Source: an uncultured euryarchaeote (lineage in GTDB: Archaea > Thermoplasmatota > Poseidoniia > Poseidoniales > Thalassarchaeaceae). From it: a stretch of 5,674 bases of DNA. The notes beneath the pieces were generated by a model. That model ran no database searches. It was given only the letters and a program-made list of their open reading frames with translations, and was not told the DNA's origin. Positions within the stretch are counted from its first letter, which is position 1, and each line of letters opens with the position of its first letter. The stretch is from assembly GCA_937897085.1 (NCBI GenBank), contig CALCOR010000124.1, positions 1 through 5,674 on the forward strand. The letters run 5' to 3'. The translations under genes and the position numbers were made by a program. Positions 1-5,674 of the stretch are shown piece by piece.

Positions 1-168
1 AGTTGTTTCACACCCACCGCCCGATGTTTCCATGAATAACATGAGGAGGCCTCCTTGAGTCGTCCATTCACCTGCAAATGGGTGTGTGTCATCAACCACC
101 CCCGCGGTACAACCAGCAAGAGCGGTCACAACTAACAGCATACAAGCAATCATTGCTTTTTGTCGCAT
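1..168 (-). CDS. Predicted membrane lipoprotein, N-terminal part (runs off left edge)
   Basis: The reading frame is open from an ATG at 168 to the left edge of the window, giving exactly 56 codons. The protein starts MRQKAMIACMLLVVTALAGC: a short positively charged N-terminus (Arg2, Lys4), a hydrophobic core at residues 5-18, and a lipobox L-A-G-C with the expected lipidated cysteine at Cys20. After cleavage the mature chain begins CTAGVVDDTHPFAGEW and continues with a short alternating hydrophobic stretch and a GGGC segment, so the protein is probably exported and anchored in the membrane by a lipid. The mature domain is cut off and I do not recognise its family; the G-E-W followed by hydrophobic residues could open a small beta-barrel, but this is a guess. 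The gene lies 59 bases downstream of the TPR gene on the same strand and has its own TATA-like box at about -25 from the ATG, so it may be transcribed separately. Another ATG at 179 is out of frame and closes after a few codons. Confidence 0.8.
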   Translation of the reverse strand, partial: MRQKAMIACMLLVVTALAGCTAGVVDDTHPFAGEWTTQGGLLMLFMETSGGGCETT

Positions 169-188
169 GATTGACGCATGGGGTGAGT

Positions 189-196
189 GTAATTAA
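189..196 (-). promoter_or_regulatory. Candidate archaeal TATA box for the lipoprotein gene
   Basis: On the minus strand the sequence CATTAATTACA lies in the 59-base gap between the TPR gene and the lipoprotein gene. Its AT-rich core, TTAATTAC, is centred about 25 bases upstream of the ATG at 168. That is the usual archaeal TATA-to-start-site distance, so the mRNA would begin at or very near the ATG (leaderless). No Shine-Dalgarno sequence precedes this ATG, which agrees. The inference depends on the archaeal assignment. Confidence 0.45.
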
Positions 197-227
197 TGTC
201 TCTCAAGCAATCCTAGAAACCGGAAAT

Positions 228-2519
228 TCAACCGGTCTCCATGAGAGTGGTGCGCACCTCCTCGATGCGCCGGCGGGCGAGTTTGTTCTCGGGATCGACG
301 TCGAGTACCGCCCTCCATGCTGACTCGGCGTGCTGCAGGTCATCCCGCTCATGGTGGATGGCTGCGATGCGCAGCAGGGAGTCAAGGTGCCTGTGATTGA
401 TGCGTGTGGTGGTCTCGAAGTCGGTGAGGGCGCTGTCCACCTCCCCGAGTTCCAGATAGAGCAATGCACGCTGGTAGGTGGCCTCAGGGTAGTCAGGGGC
501 GAGACTCATCGCCTGGTTGAGTGGGATGAACGCCTCCTCGGCGCGACCTTGGGCGAGCAGGCAGGCTCCCAGCCTCGTGAGCGCCACCTCATTCTCCGGT
601 TGCTCCGCGAGCACGTTCTTGATGTCCCCCTCAGCCTCATCGAAGATGCCGTGCTGAATGAGTGCCTCCGCCCTGCGCAGTTTTGCGAGCAGCAGGTTGG
701 GATACGTCTGCAGCAGCCAGTCGCAGTCGTCGAGCGCCCTTTGGACATCGTCCATCAGCAGGTACAGCGTGATGCGATTCAGACGAGCGCGCACGTGATG
801 CGGGTCGGCCAGCAGCACCTCGCCGAACCGTTCGAGGGCTTCTTCATGATGGCCCCTGCGAGCACTCACAAGACCCTTCACGTACGGCACGACGAGTGAT
901 ACTCGCTCGTTGACATCTGCCTCGTCGATGAGGCGGGCTGCGTCGTTGATGCGTCCTTCATCAAGGGCGATCAGGCTTTCCTCAGCGGCGACTAACGGGT
1001 CATCCATCAGGCGACGGGAGCGGTTGAGTGAGATGCTTGCCTCGCCCAAGTCCCCACCGAGCCGTTGGCAACGAGCCACGCACAGCCAGGCAAGGCCATT
1101 CTCTCGGTCGATGTCGAGCGCGGAGCGGAATGCTCCTTCGGCCTTGACGAGGATATCGGTGTCAGAATGGCCTGCATCCCTGTTGGCATCGTAGTCGGAG
1201 AGCAACAGGCGACCCTTCTGAATATGCAGTTGTGGTTCGGACCACGTAGGTGCGGCTTCGAGAACCTCCCACGCCTCTTGACGCCTGCCAGCGTAGAGGT
1301 GGCTCTGAGATAGATGGGAGCGAATCTCAGCGTTGGATGGATTCTGCTCCACGGCCGTTTCGAGAGCCTCTAACGCGTCCTCTGACCTGCCGCTGCGCTC
1401 GAGCAGGTCCGCCTTCAGCAACACGAGTCCCGTGCCACCCGCTTCAAGCGCACAGGCGTGTACAGCGGCCTTGAGAGCCTCAGGCAACTTCTTCGGGTCG
1501 GATTCAAGGAGTTGAGAGAGCAACGCCCACGCCTCTCCATATTGACGTCCTCCTGGCATCTCCAATCCCGCGTGAACACTGTCGATGGCGAGTGGGACCT
1601 CGTTCCGACGTCTGTGCAGACGAGCCTTGAGAAGATACTGTTCGACGGTCGGATTCTCTTCGAGGGCTGCCTCGACGGCGGCCAGCGACTGGTCACCTGC
1701 CTCTCCTTGGATACGCTCCTTCAGGCCGGTGAGGAACGAGTGGTCGGCAGCGGTTGCCTTCCCCAGCGCTTCGAGTCGTTTGACATTGCGCTCGGCGGTA
1801 TCCGGATGCAGCAGCGAGAGGCGCCGCAGCAGTTCCTCATCGTCTGGTTCCTGAGACAACTGTTCCGCCACCCAGTGCGCCTCGCCATCGAGATCACCAC
1901 CGTCACGAGAGATTGCTGCCAAGCAACGCATCGACACCAGATTTCCTGGTGCGATTCGTTCAACCACCTCTCGATAGCAGGATTCCGCCCACGAGTCGTC
2001 TCCGACCGCATGCGCGAGTTCTCCGAGCCTGCGCGTCTCAAGTGAGGAAAGGCCCAGATTGTGCGGACTGGCGAGATCTAGCGCGTCGAACAGGTCGAAC
2101 AGTCGAGCTGACAACGCCAGCACCCCTTCGTCAATCTCCGCCTCGGGATGAGTGAAGTCTCCATCTGTCAGGTGCGAGGAGAGCATGCCGCGGATGGCCA
2201 CCAGCAAGTCGGACGCCGCTTCGCGCACGCTGATTCTGTTGCCCCCCGCTTCCAGCGACTGTTCCAAGCGAGTGATCGTGGTGTGTGCTGTGATTAATCC
2301 ATGCAGCCTCGGTTGGGTATGCAACAAAGCGACGCAGTCGTCGGACAGTCTAGAGACCTCGTCGACCAGCAGGGAAACCCGCGCCGACTGAACCTCTCGT
2401 TCGGCGACCGCATCGCGGCTGTATCTACGAAAATGAGTGTCGACCTGTATCATCCAGAACAAGATGCCACCACCGAGCAAGGTGATGAACAGTGTCAAGC
2501 CTATCTCCAAAGGTGTCAT
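228..2519 (-). CDS. Membrane-anchored tetratricopeptide repeat (TPR) protein
   Basis: This 763-residue protein begins MTPLEIGLTLFITLLGGGIL. Residues 5-25 form one hydrophobic membrane segment, followed by D-T-H-F-R-R-Y-S-R; by the positive-inside rule most of the protein should be cytoplasmic. Residues 30-160 are helical with no clear TPR match. TPR-like helix pairs appear at about 160-225 and 293-360, and a nearly continuous array runs from about 363 to 745. The last six units (about 540-745) keep a 34-residue spacing and canonical features such as A/G at the helix turn and a closing D/N-P (ADPHH, EQPEN, LAPDY, VDPEN). One unit, near 428-470, carries an insertion rich in D, S and N. TPR arrays bind partner proteins or peptides; no catalytic domain is visible, and there is no C-terminal rubredoxin-like knuckle as in bacterial LapB. 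I chose the ATG at 2519 because the membrane segment follows at once and a TATA-like box sits about 28 bases upstream. An in-frame GTG at 2531 would add four residues. The frame stays open upstream to 3215, but that part is Arg/Ser-rich and antisense to the next gene. Confidence 0.9.
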   Translation of the reverse strand: MTPLEIGLTLFITLLGGGILFWMIQVDTHFRRYSRDAVAEREVQSARVSLLVDEVSRLSDDCVALLHTQPRLHGLITAHTTITRLEQSLEAGGNRISVREAASDLLVAIRGMLSSHLTDGDFTHPEAEIDEGVLALSARLFDLFDALDLASPHNLGLSSLETRRLGELAHAVGDDSWAESCYREVVERIAPGNLVSMRCLAAISRDGGDLDGEAHWVAEQLSQEPDDEELLRRLSLLHPDTAERNVKRLEALGKATAADHSFLTGLKERIQGEAGDQSLAAVEAALEENPTVEQYLLKARLHRRRNEVPLAIDSVHAGLEMPGGRQYGEAWALLSQLLESDPKKLPEALKAAVHACALEAGGTGLVLLKADLLERSGRSEDALEALETAVEQNPSNAEIRSHLSQSHLYAGRRQEAWEVLEAAPTWSEPQLHIQKGRLLLSDYDANRDAGHSDTDILVKAEGAFRSALDIDRENGLAWLCVARCQRLGGDLGEASISLNRSRRLMDDPLVAAEESLIALDEGRINDAARLIDEADVNERVSLVVPYVKGLVSARRGHHEEALERFGEVLLADPHHVRARLNRITLYLLMDDVQRALDDCDWLLQTYPNLLLAKLRRAEALIQHGIFDEAEGDIKNVLAEQPENEVALTRLGACLLAQGRAEEAFIPLNQAMSLAPDYPEATYQRALLYLELGEVDSALTDFETTTRINHRHLDSLLRIAAIHHERDDLQHAESAWRAVLDVDPENKLARRRIEEVRTTLMETG
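2445..2507 (-). other. Transmembrane anchor of the TPR protein
   Basis: Codons 5-25 encode a run of about 21 mainly hydrophobic residues (EIGLTLFITLLGGGILFWMIQ) with only one charged residue, at its very start. It contains a GGG kink and ends with aromatic residues and then a basic patch. There is no lipobox or signal peptidase-like site, so it reads as an uncleaved signal anchor. Confidence 0.8.
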
Positions 2520-2543
2520 CGACTCGCTCACCCGACTGGTTGC

Positions 2544-2551
2544 ATACTTAA
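2544..2551 (-). promoter_or_regulatory. Candidate archaeal TATA box for the TPR gene
   Basis: On the minus strand CATTAAGTATG lies in the divergent intergenic region, with its core TTAAGTAT centred about 28 bases before the ATG at 2519. It shares the pattern CATTAAnTA with the box upstream of the lipoprotein gene and is the most AT-rich spot in this GC-rich gap. No Shine-Dalgarno sequence lies before the ATG, so a leaderless or nearly leaderless transcript is likely if the organism is archaeal. The element is roughly symmetric (GCATACTTAA on the plus strand) and could also serve the divergent gene with a longer leader. Confidence 0.45.
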
Positions 2552-2661
2552 TGGCGACCCTCGCGCCCGTGGGAGCGTGTGGGTTTTGATGGCCCGCGCG
2601 AGAACGCCGACGGCCGGCACGATTGAGAACGAGGATGCCATCGCCTTCTCTCAGTGGTCCG

Positions 2662-5202
2662 ATGAGCAAGGTAGCGAGCAAGTGGCTCGGAGAGCGATTG
2701 GCCGACTGGAAGAAGCGCGGACATGACACCACCACCCTACAACAGCATCTTGCGGCCGAACCGGTGGGGGCGAGTGAGCGGTTGCTGCACGCCGAGCAAA
2801 CAATCGAAGCTGCTGAGAGACTACGCCGGCGGCTGGAAGACATGCCGGCCGCTTGGCCTGAACGTGATGTGCTTCTCTCGCGCATTCGCGACCCGATGAA
2901 CTTCCAGACGGTAGAGCGTGAGTGGCTCCAGCTCATGCGTAAGAGGAGGCCTTGGCACTTGTTGGCGGACCGGATGCGCGACCGTTGGTCTAGGGAGGGG
3001 CGCAGCCAGCAACTTGCGTACTGGGTCGAGCGACTCGACCGGCTGGACGAGTCAATGATCCCGGAGGCGCAGGAGGTTCTGCTGCTGTTGGAGCAGGCTG
3101 CCACGGAGCAGACTCTGGATATGGCGATGTCAAATCTGTTCGACCAGCAGGAGCGTCGACGGGTCGCTCTTGAGCAAATGATGAACTGGATGCGCGAACA
3201 GCGCGGATGGGGCACGCAATCGATAACAGGGACCCTGTCAGAACGCTACGAAGCGGCTGAACGGCTGTTGAAACTAGATGAACTTCTGTTACAGGTTCAG
3301 GAAACCATCGATGAATCGGTGGGGCCGTACGACAACAATGCCGCAGCGCTGCTGCATGAGCGGGCCGAACTATGCCAGAGAATGGAAGACGGGCAGCGCC
3401 TACGCAATCTGCTGGTCCAAGTTGAGGAGTCTGGGCGTGACCACGACGAGCGGTTGGTGGCGCTGCAGGATGAGCATGCCCGTCTGCGTACCACCGGGTT
3501 TCACCTCGAGGCACGAAATCCCCTGCGACCAGCAGACCTGCTCGCTCACGAGGCTGGTCTTGTCGGTCTGCACACAGACGTCGCGCGGATGCGCCGCGCA
3601 TGGAGTGCCCTCATCCCAATAGCCCAACTTTTTCCTGAGGCTGGCGCCGAATTGAGCGCTCTTGAAGGACAGGTGCACCTCGTCGTAGAACTGGAATCCC
3701 TGTTGTCGGAACTTACGGACCGGCGAGACGAACGAGAGCAGCAGGCGCATGAGACGTTGGCAGCGTGGGAAGAGAACGGCGTGGATACAGAACCGTGGAA
3801 GACGTTGCTCGCCAAGGACCCCAGACTTGCCTGGGGGGCTGTCCAAGAGCATGATTCCAGAGTACGAGTGTGCATCGATCTGTTGCGAACCGCCGACCGT
3901 CTGGACCTCAGTTTCAGGGGGGCGGAGGAAGCAGAAGACTGGCGCACTCTGTTACACAGTGCCGAGGTGACCGCCGACGACGTGGGGCTGGTGCAGCAAG
4001 GAATCCAGCGCCGAGTGGTGCGCAACGAGCGCCACCGCAATCAACTGGACGAGGAGCGAGATGGGTTGGCACATATCTGGCCTCAAGAACTGGATGCTGC
4101 TCAACTCTCACTTGCGGAATACGAGCGTGTGATCACCGAACTGCAAGCTGGAGATGCCTCCGCTGAGGTGATTCTGGAATCAACACTCGCAGGGCGTCGT
4201 GACAGGTTGCTGGACCAGTCGCAAATTGAACTCGACCTCTGGGCTTCGCGTGGTTGGGATGTAGTGCGCCTGCAGGAGAGGCTCCAACGGGATGCAAATG
4301 GACTCTGGCTGGAATTGCCGGACATGCGCGCCGCCATAGATCGCTATGACCTGCTACGTCCACGGCTGCTGGCGCTGCCACTGGGGCGCGAACAAGAGTT
4401 GCTCGACGAGGTGCGTAGGCACTCACGCCGTCCTGAGCACTTGCAGGGGTTGTGGGAGGACATTCCGCAATTCGCGCTGCGGCTCGCTGGTCTCGAACCT
4501 GTGGATGATGACCATTCGTTCGCACTGTTCGAGCCTAGCCTGCCCGAGCCGTTCACCAAACTTCATCCGTACGCGAGCGATTCTCAGGTTCTCTGGCCCA
4601 CCGACTACACTGATGTGGAACTGGAGCAGACCCCCACACCTAGCGAACAACCACCAATCCATTCCGATACACCTTCGGAAGTAGAAGATGTACAGACAGA
4701 CACCGAAATGGAGGCCCAGACCGTGGCAGCCGAGATCGCTCGATTCGAAGTTCCTGTTGAGCGACTGCTCGCGCTTCTTGGCACAGATGCGAACAGCATC
4801 GAGGGGGTGAGTGCCCAACTGGAAGAAGCGGGGGCATCGGACCGCGACCTCCGAGTGGCTCGGCTGTGCAGGTTGACCGCCAAACTGGTCACGGTACCAA
4901 GTCGAGGGGGGCATGCTGAGCGATTGACCAGAGTCTGTGAGCGATTGCAGCGCTGGACCTGCCTCCGTCTGGAACGGCGGCATACGACAACGGAAGGTGG
5001 TCTGCTGCGAACCTCTGAGAGGTTGGCGAGTAAACTGTACGGCATTCCTGGTCCAGGTGTTCAAATGCCACGTGGTCCGGATATATCCAAACTACCCGAA
5101 CCGTCCGAAACTACTGCTTTCGAAGCCGCAATCTCCCTGCTTGAGAACTCGGCCGACCTACCTTACGCAGGCTCGAGGCAGGCCGCAGAGGCGGCCCCCT
5201 GA
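2662..5202 (+). CDS. Large helical/coiled-coil protein with W-x3-G-x-D repeats, function unknown
   Basis: This 846-residue protein is rich in Leu, Glu, Arg, Ala and Gln, with no membrane segment or signal peptide, so it is probably cytoplasmic. A motif W-x3-G-x-D-x3-[L/W]-x3-L appears cleanly at residues 16-30 (W16, G20, D22), 369-383 (W369, G373, D375) and 527-541 (W527, G531, D533), with a weaker copy at 176-192 (W176, G182). Each clean copy is followed by a charged helical stretch with Leu heptad-like spacing. Copies lie about 160-190 residues apart, which suggests a long internal repeat. Residues 611-689 form an acidic, Pro/Thr/Ser-rich linker, probably disordered. A second helical region follows (about 690-795), then a tail rich in Pro, Glu and Ala. 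I recall similar W-G-D helical motifs in euryarchaeal proteins of unknown role, but could not check this. The start is uncertain: ATG 2662, ATG 2635 and TTG 2623 are in frame, none with a well-spaced ribosome binding site. I chose 2662 because the first repeat begins 15 residues later and the upstream codons (AGA, AGG, low GC at third positions) look non-coding. It is divergent from the TPR gene and convergent with the polyproline gene. Confidence 0.85.
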   Translation: MSKVASKWLGERLADWKKRGHDTTTLQQHLAAEPVGASERLLHAEQTIEAAERLRRRLEDMPAAWPERDVLLSRIRDPMNFQTVEREWLQLMRKRRPWHLLADRMRDRWSREGRSQQLAYWVERLDRLDESMIPEAQEVLLLLEQAATEQTLDMAMSNLFDQQERRRVALEQMMNWMREQRGWGTQSITGTLSERYEAAERLLKLDELLLQVQETIDESVGPYDNNAAALLHERAELCQRMEDGQRLRNLLVQVEESGRDHDERLVALQDEHARLRTTGFHLEARNPLRPADLLAHEAGLVGLHTDVARMRRAWSALIPIAQLFPEAGAELSALEGQVHLVVELESLLSELTDRRDEREQQAHETLAAWEENGVDTEPWKTLLAKDPRLAWGAVQEHDSRVRVCIDLLRTADRLDLSFRGAEEAEDWRTLLHSAEVTADDVGLVQQGIQRRVVRNERHRNQLDEERDGLAHIWPQELDAAQLSLAEYERVITELQAGDASAEVILESTLAGRRDRLLDQSQIELDLWASRGWDVVRLQERLQRDANGLWLELPDMRAAIDRYDLLRPRLLALPLGREQELLDEVRRHSRRPEHLQGLWEDIPQFALRLAGLEPVDDDHSFALFEPSLPEPFTKLHPYASDSQVLWPTDYTDVELEQTPTPSEQPPIHSDTPSEVEDVQTDTEMEAQTVAAEIARFEVPVERLLALLGTDANSIEGVSAQLEEAGASDRDLRVARLCRLTAKLVTVPSRGGHAERLTRVCERLQRWTCLRLERRHTTTEGGLLRTSERLASKLYGIPGPGVQMPRGPDISKLPEPSETTAFEAAISLLENSADLPYAGSRQAAEAAP
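4492..4728 (+). other. Disordered acidic Pro/Thr/Ser linker in the repeat protein
   Basis: Codons 611-689 break the Leu-rich helical pattern seen before and after. The segment is rich in D, E, P, T and S (for example VDDDHS, TPTPSEQPP, DTPSEVEDV) and has several aromatic residues but few hydrophobic runs. It most likely separates the W/G repeat region from an independent C-terminal helical domain. Confidence 0.6.
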
Positions 5203-5674
5203 TCAGTCATTCAGGTCAGAGAGCAGATCCAACTTATCCAACGCCGACAGGGTATCCTTCCGCGGCCCTGGCTTGACCGGGGTGGTTGTGGCTGGCTCGA
5301 CTCCCGGTTGCAACCCCGGAGGTGGCAAGGGAGCAGGTGGTGGGGCACCAGCAGAGAATCCCATCGGGTCCACGGGTGGTGGTGGAGGTGGTGGTGGAAT
5401 GTTCGCGCCGAGGGGGGGTGGAGGTGGGGGCATATCAGTTCTGGACACGGGCGGCAGCGGCAGGTCGTCGGCGACAGAACCAGGAGGTGGTGGGGGTGGT
5501 GCAGGCAGCGCCGCGCTAGATGATGGAGCCGGCGACGGAGTGTAGACCGGTGCGCTCGGGGCCGGCTCTGATGGAGGGGGTGGTGGCGGAGGAAGGTCAG
5601 CCGCCGACGGCGCAGGTTCTGGTTCCTGCACAGCAGAGGGAGCGGGTTCTACCTCAGGCGCGGGTTCGGGTTCG
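5203..5674 (-). CDS. Polyproline-rich protein, C-terminal part (runs off right edge)
   Basis: The minus-strand frame is open from the right edge to a TGA at 5203-5205, giving about 156 residues with no start needed inside the window; the GTG at 5631 looks like an ordinary internal valine. The visible part begins with a P/E/A repeat (EPEPAPEVEPAPSAV, then EPEPAPSAA). It continues with four uninterrupted proline runs of 7, 6, 6 and 8 residues separated by short S/A/D/G-rich spacers, then PGLQPGVEP. It ends with a charged amphipathic tail, PRKDTLSALDKLDLLSDLND. The proline section is surely extended or disordered and could serve as a spacer or a ligand for proline-binding domains. The leucine-spaced tail (LSALDKLDLLSDL) could be a short helical docking peptide. 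Proline runs of this length normally need the aIF5A/EF-P translation factor. The function is unknown and depends on the missing N-terminal part. The competing plus-strand Gly-rich frame here is judged a shadow. Confidence 0.75.
   Translation of the reverse strand, partial: EPEPAPEVEPAPSAVQEPEPAPSAADLPPPPPPPSEPAPSAPVYTPSPAPSSSAALPAPPPPPPGSVADDLPLPPVSRTDMPPPPPPLGANIPPPPPPPPVDPMGFSAGAPPPAPLPPPGLQPGVEPATTTPVKPGPRKDTLSALDKLDLLSDLND
5318..5597. repeat. Low-complexity GGN/CCN tract encoding polyproline
   Basis: On the plus strand this stretch is dominated by GGT, GGA and GGG triplets in four clusters (near 5378-5397, 5410-5431, 5482-5501 and 5573-5593), matching the four proline runs read on the minus strand. 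The wobble base of the proline codons varies within each run, so the tract is not a perfect microsatellite. This suggests that proline content, rather than the DNA repeat, is being maintained. Such tracts can slip in replication or be mis-assembled. Confidence 0.65.

Noticed and set aside
218..236. Repeated ACCGG sequences around the TPR stop codon as a possible terminator
   Set aside because: They are direct repeats with one small ACCGGT palindrome. There is no stable stem and no following T-run on the minus strand.
330..899. Plus-strand 189-codon frame and other long frames antisense to the TPR gene
   Set aside because: They lie opposite codons with an unmistakable 34-residue TPR periodicity and show no motif of their own.
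2528..2545. Five-codon minus-strand mini-ORF (MQPVG) ending next to the GTG at 2531, as a possible leader peptide
   Set aside because: Its ATG lies inside the proposed TATA box, so it would not be transcribed. At this length it is easily due to chance.
2589..2726. Plus-strand 45-codon frame starting at ATG 2589 (MARARTPTAG...), overlapping the start of the W/G-repeat gene
   Set aside because: It is in a different frame, stops early, and has no repeat or domain signal, whereas the first W/G motif is already being encoded in the other frame from about 2707. A frameshift joining the two frames cannot be excluded but nothing requires it.
2520..3215. Upstream extension of the minus-strand TPR reading frame by more than 230 codons, antisense to the W/G-repeat gene
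   Set aside because: The extension is rich in Arg, Ser and Cys with no domain pattern, while the opposite strand carries a clear repeat motif. The membrane anchor and TATA-like box place the true start at 2519. An open antisense frame is common in GC-rich DNA.
4937..5545. Plus-strand glycine-rich reading frame of 202 codons
   Set aside because: Its first 260 or so bases overlap the end of the W/G-repeat gene in another frame and look like a shadow. The Gly runs are simply the complement of the CCN proline codons of the minus-strand frame, which stays open to the window edge and ends in a sensible charged tail.

Overview
The window is GC-rich and gene-dense. It looks like chromosomal DNA from an uncultured prokaryote. 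My best guess is a marine euryarchaeon of the Thermoplasmatota / Ca. Poseidoniales (Marine Group II) type. The reasons are: AT-rich TATA-like boxes sit about 25-28 bases upstream of two ATG codons that have no Shine-Dalgarno sequence; one large protein carries repeated W-x3-G-x-D motifs that I associate with euryarchaeal coiled-coil proteins; and a lipobox lipoprotein and a polyproline protein lie beside it. This is inference. No rRNA, tRNA or universal marker gene is present to settle taxonomy, and a bacterium is not excluded.

Layout from left to right. Positions 1-168 (minus) hold the first 56 codons of a lipoprotein gene that runs off the left edge. Positions 228-2519 (minus) encode a 763-residue protein with one N-terminal membrane anchor and a long array of tetratricopeptide repeats (TPRs). 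A divergent intergenic region of about 140 bases follows. Positions 2662-5202 (plus) encode an 846-residue, almost entirely helical protein with W/G-motif repeats about 160-190 residues apart, a disordered acidic/proline linker and a separate C-terminal helical region. Positions 5203-5674 (minus) hold the C-terminal part of a protein dominated by polyproline runs, which continues past the right edge. Its stop codon directly abuts the stop of the 846-residue gene.

None of the four genes has a recognisable enzymatic domain. TPRs, coiled-coil-like repeats and polyproline tracts are all protein-protein interaction features, and the TPR protein and lipoprotein are predicted to be membrane-attached. 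A scaffold or envelope-associated assembly is a reasonable hypothesis, but the only evidence for joint function is proximity, and the divergent and convergent arrangement means they are not one operon. No mobile element, CRISPR array or RNA gene was seen, and no stretch longer than 300 bases lacks a gene.
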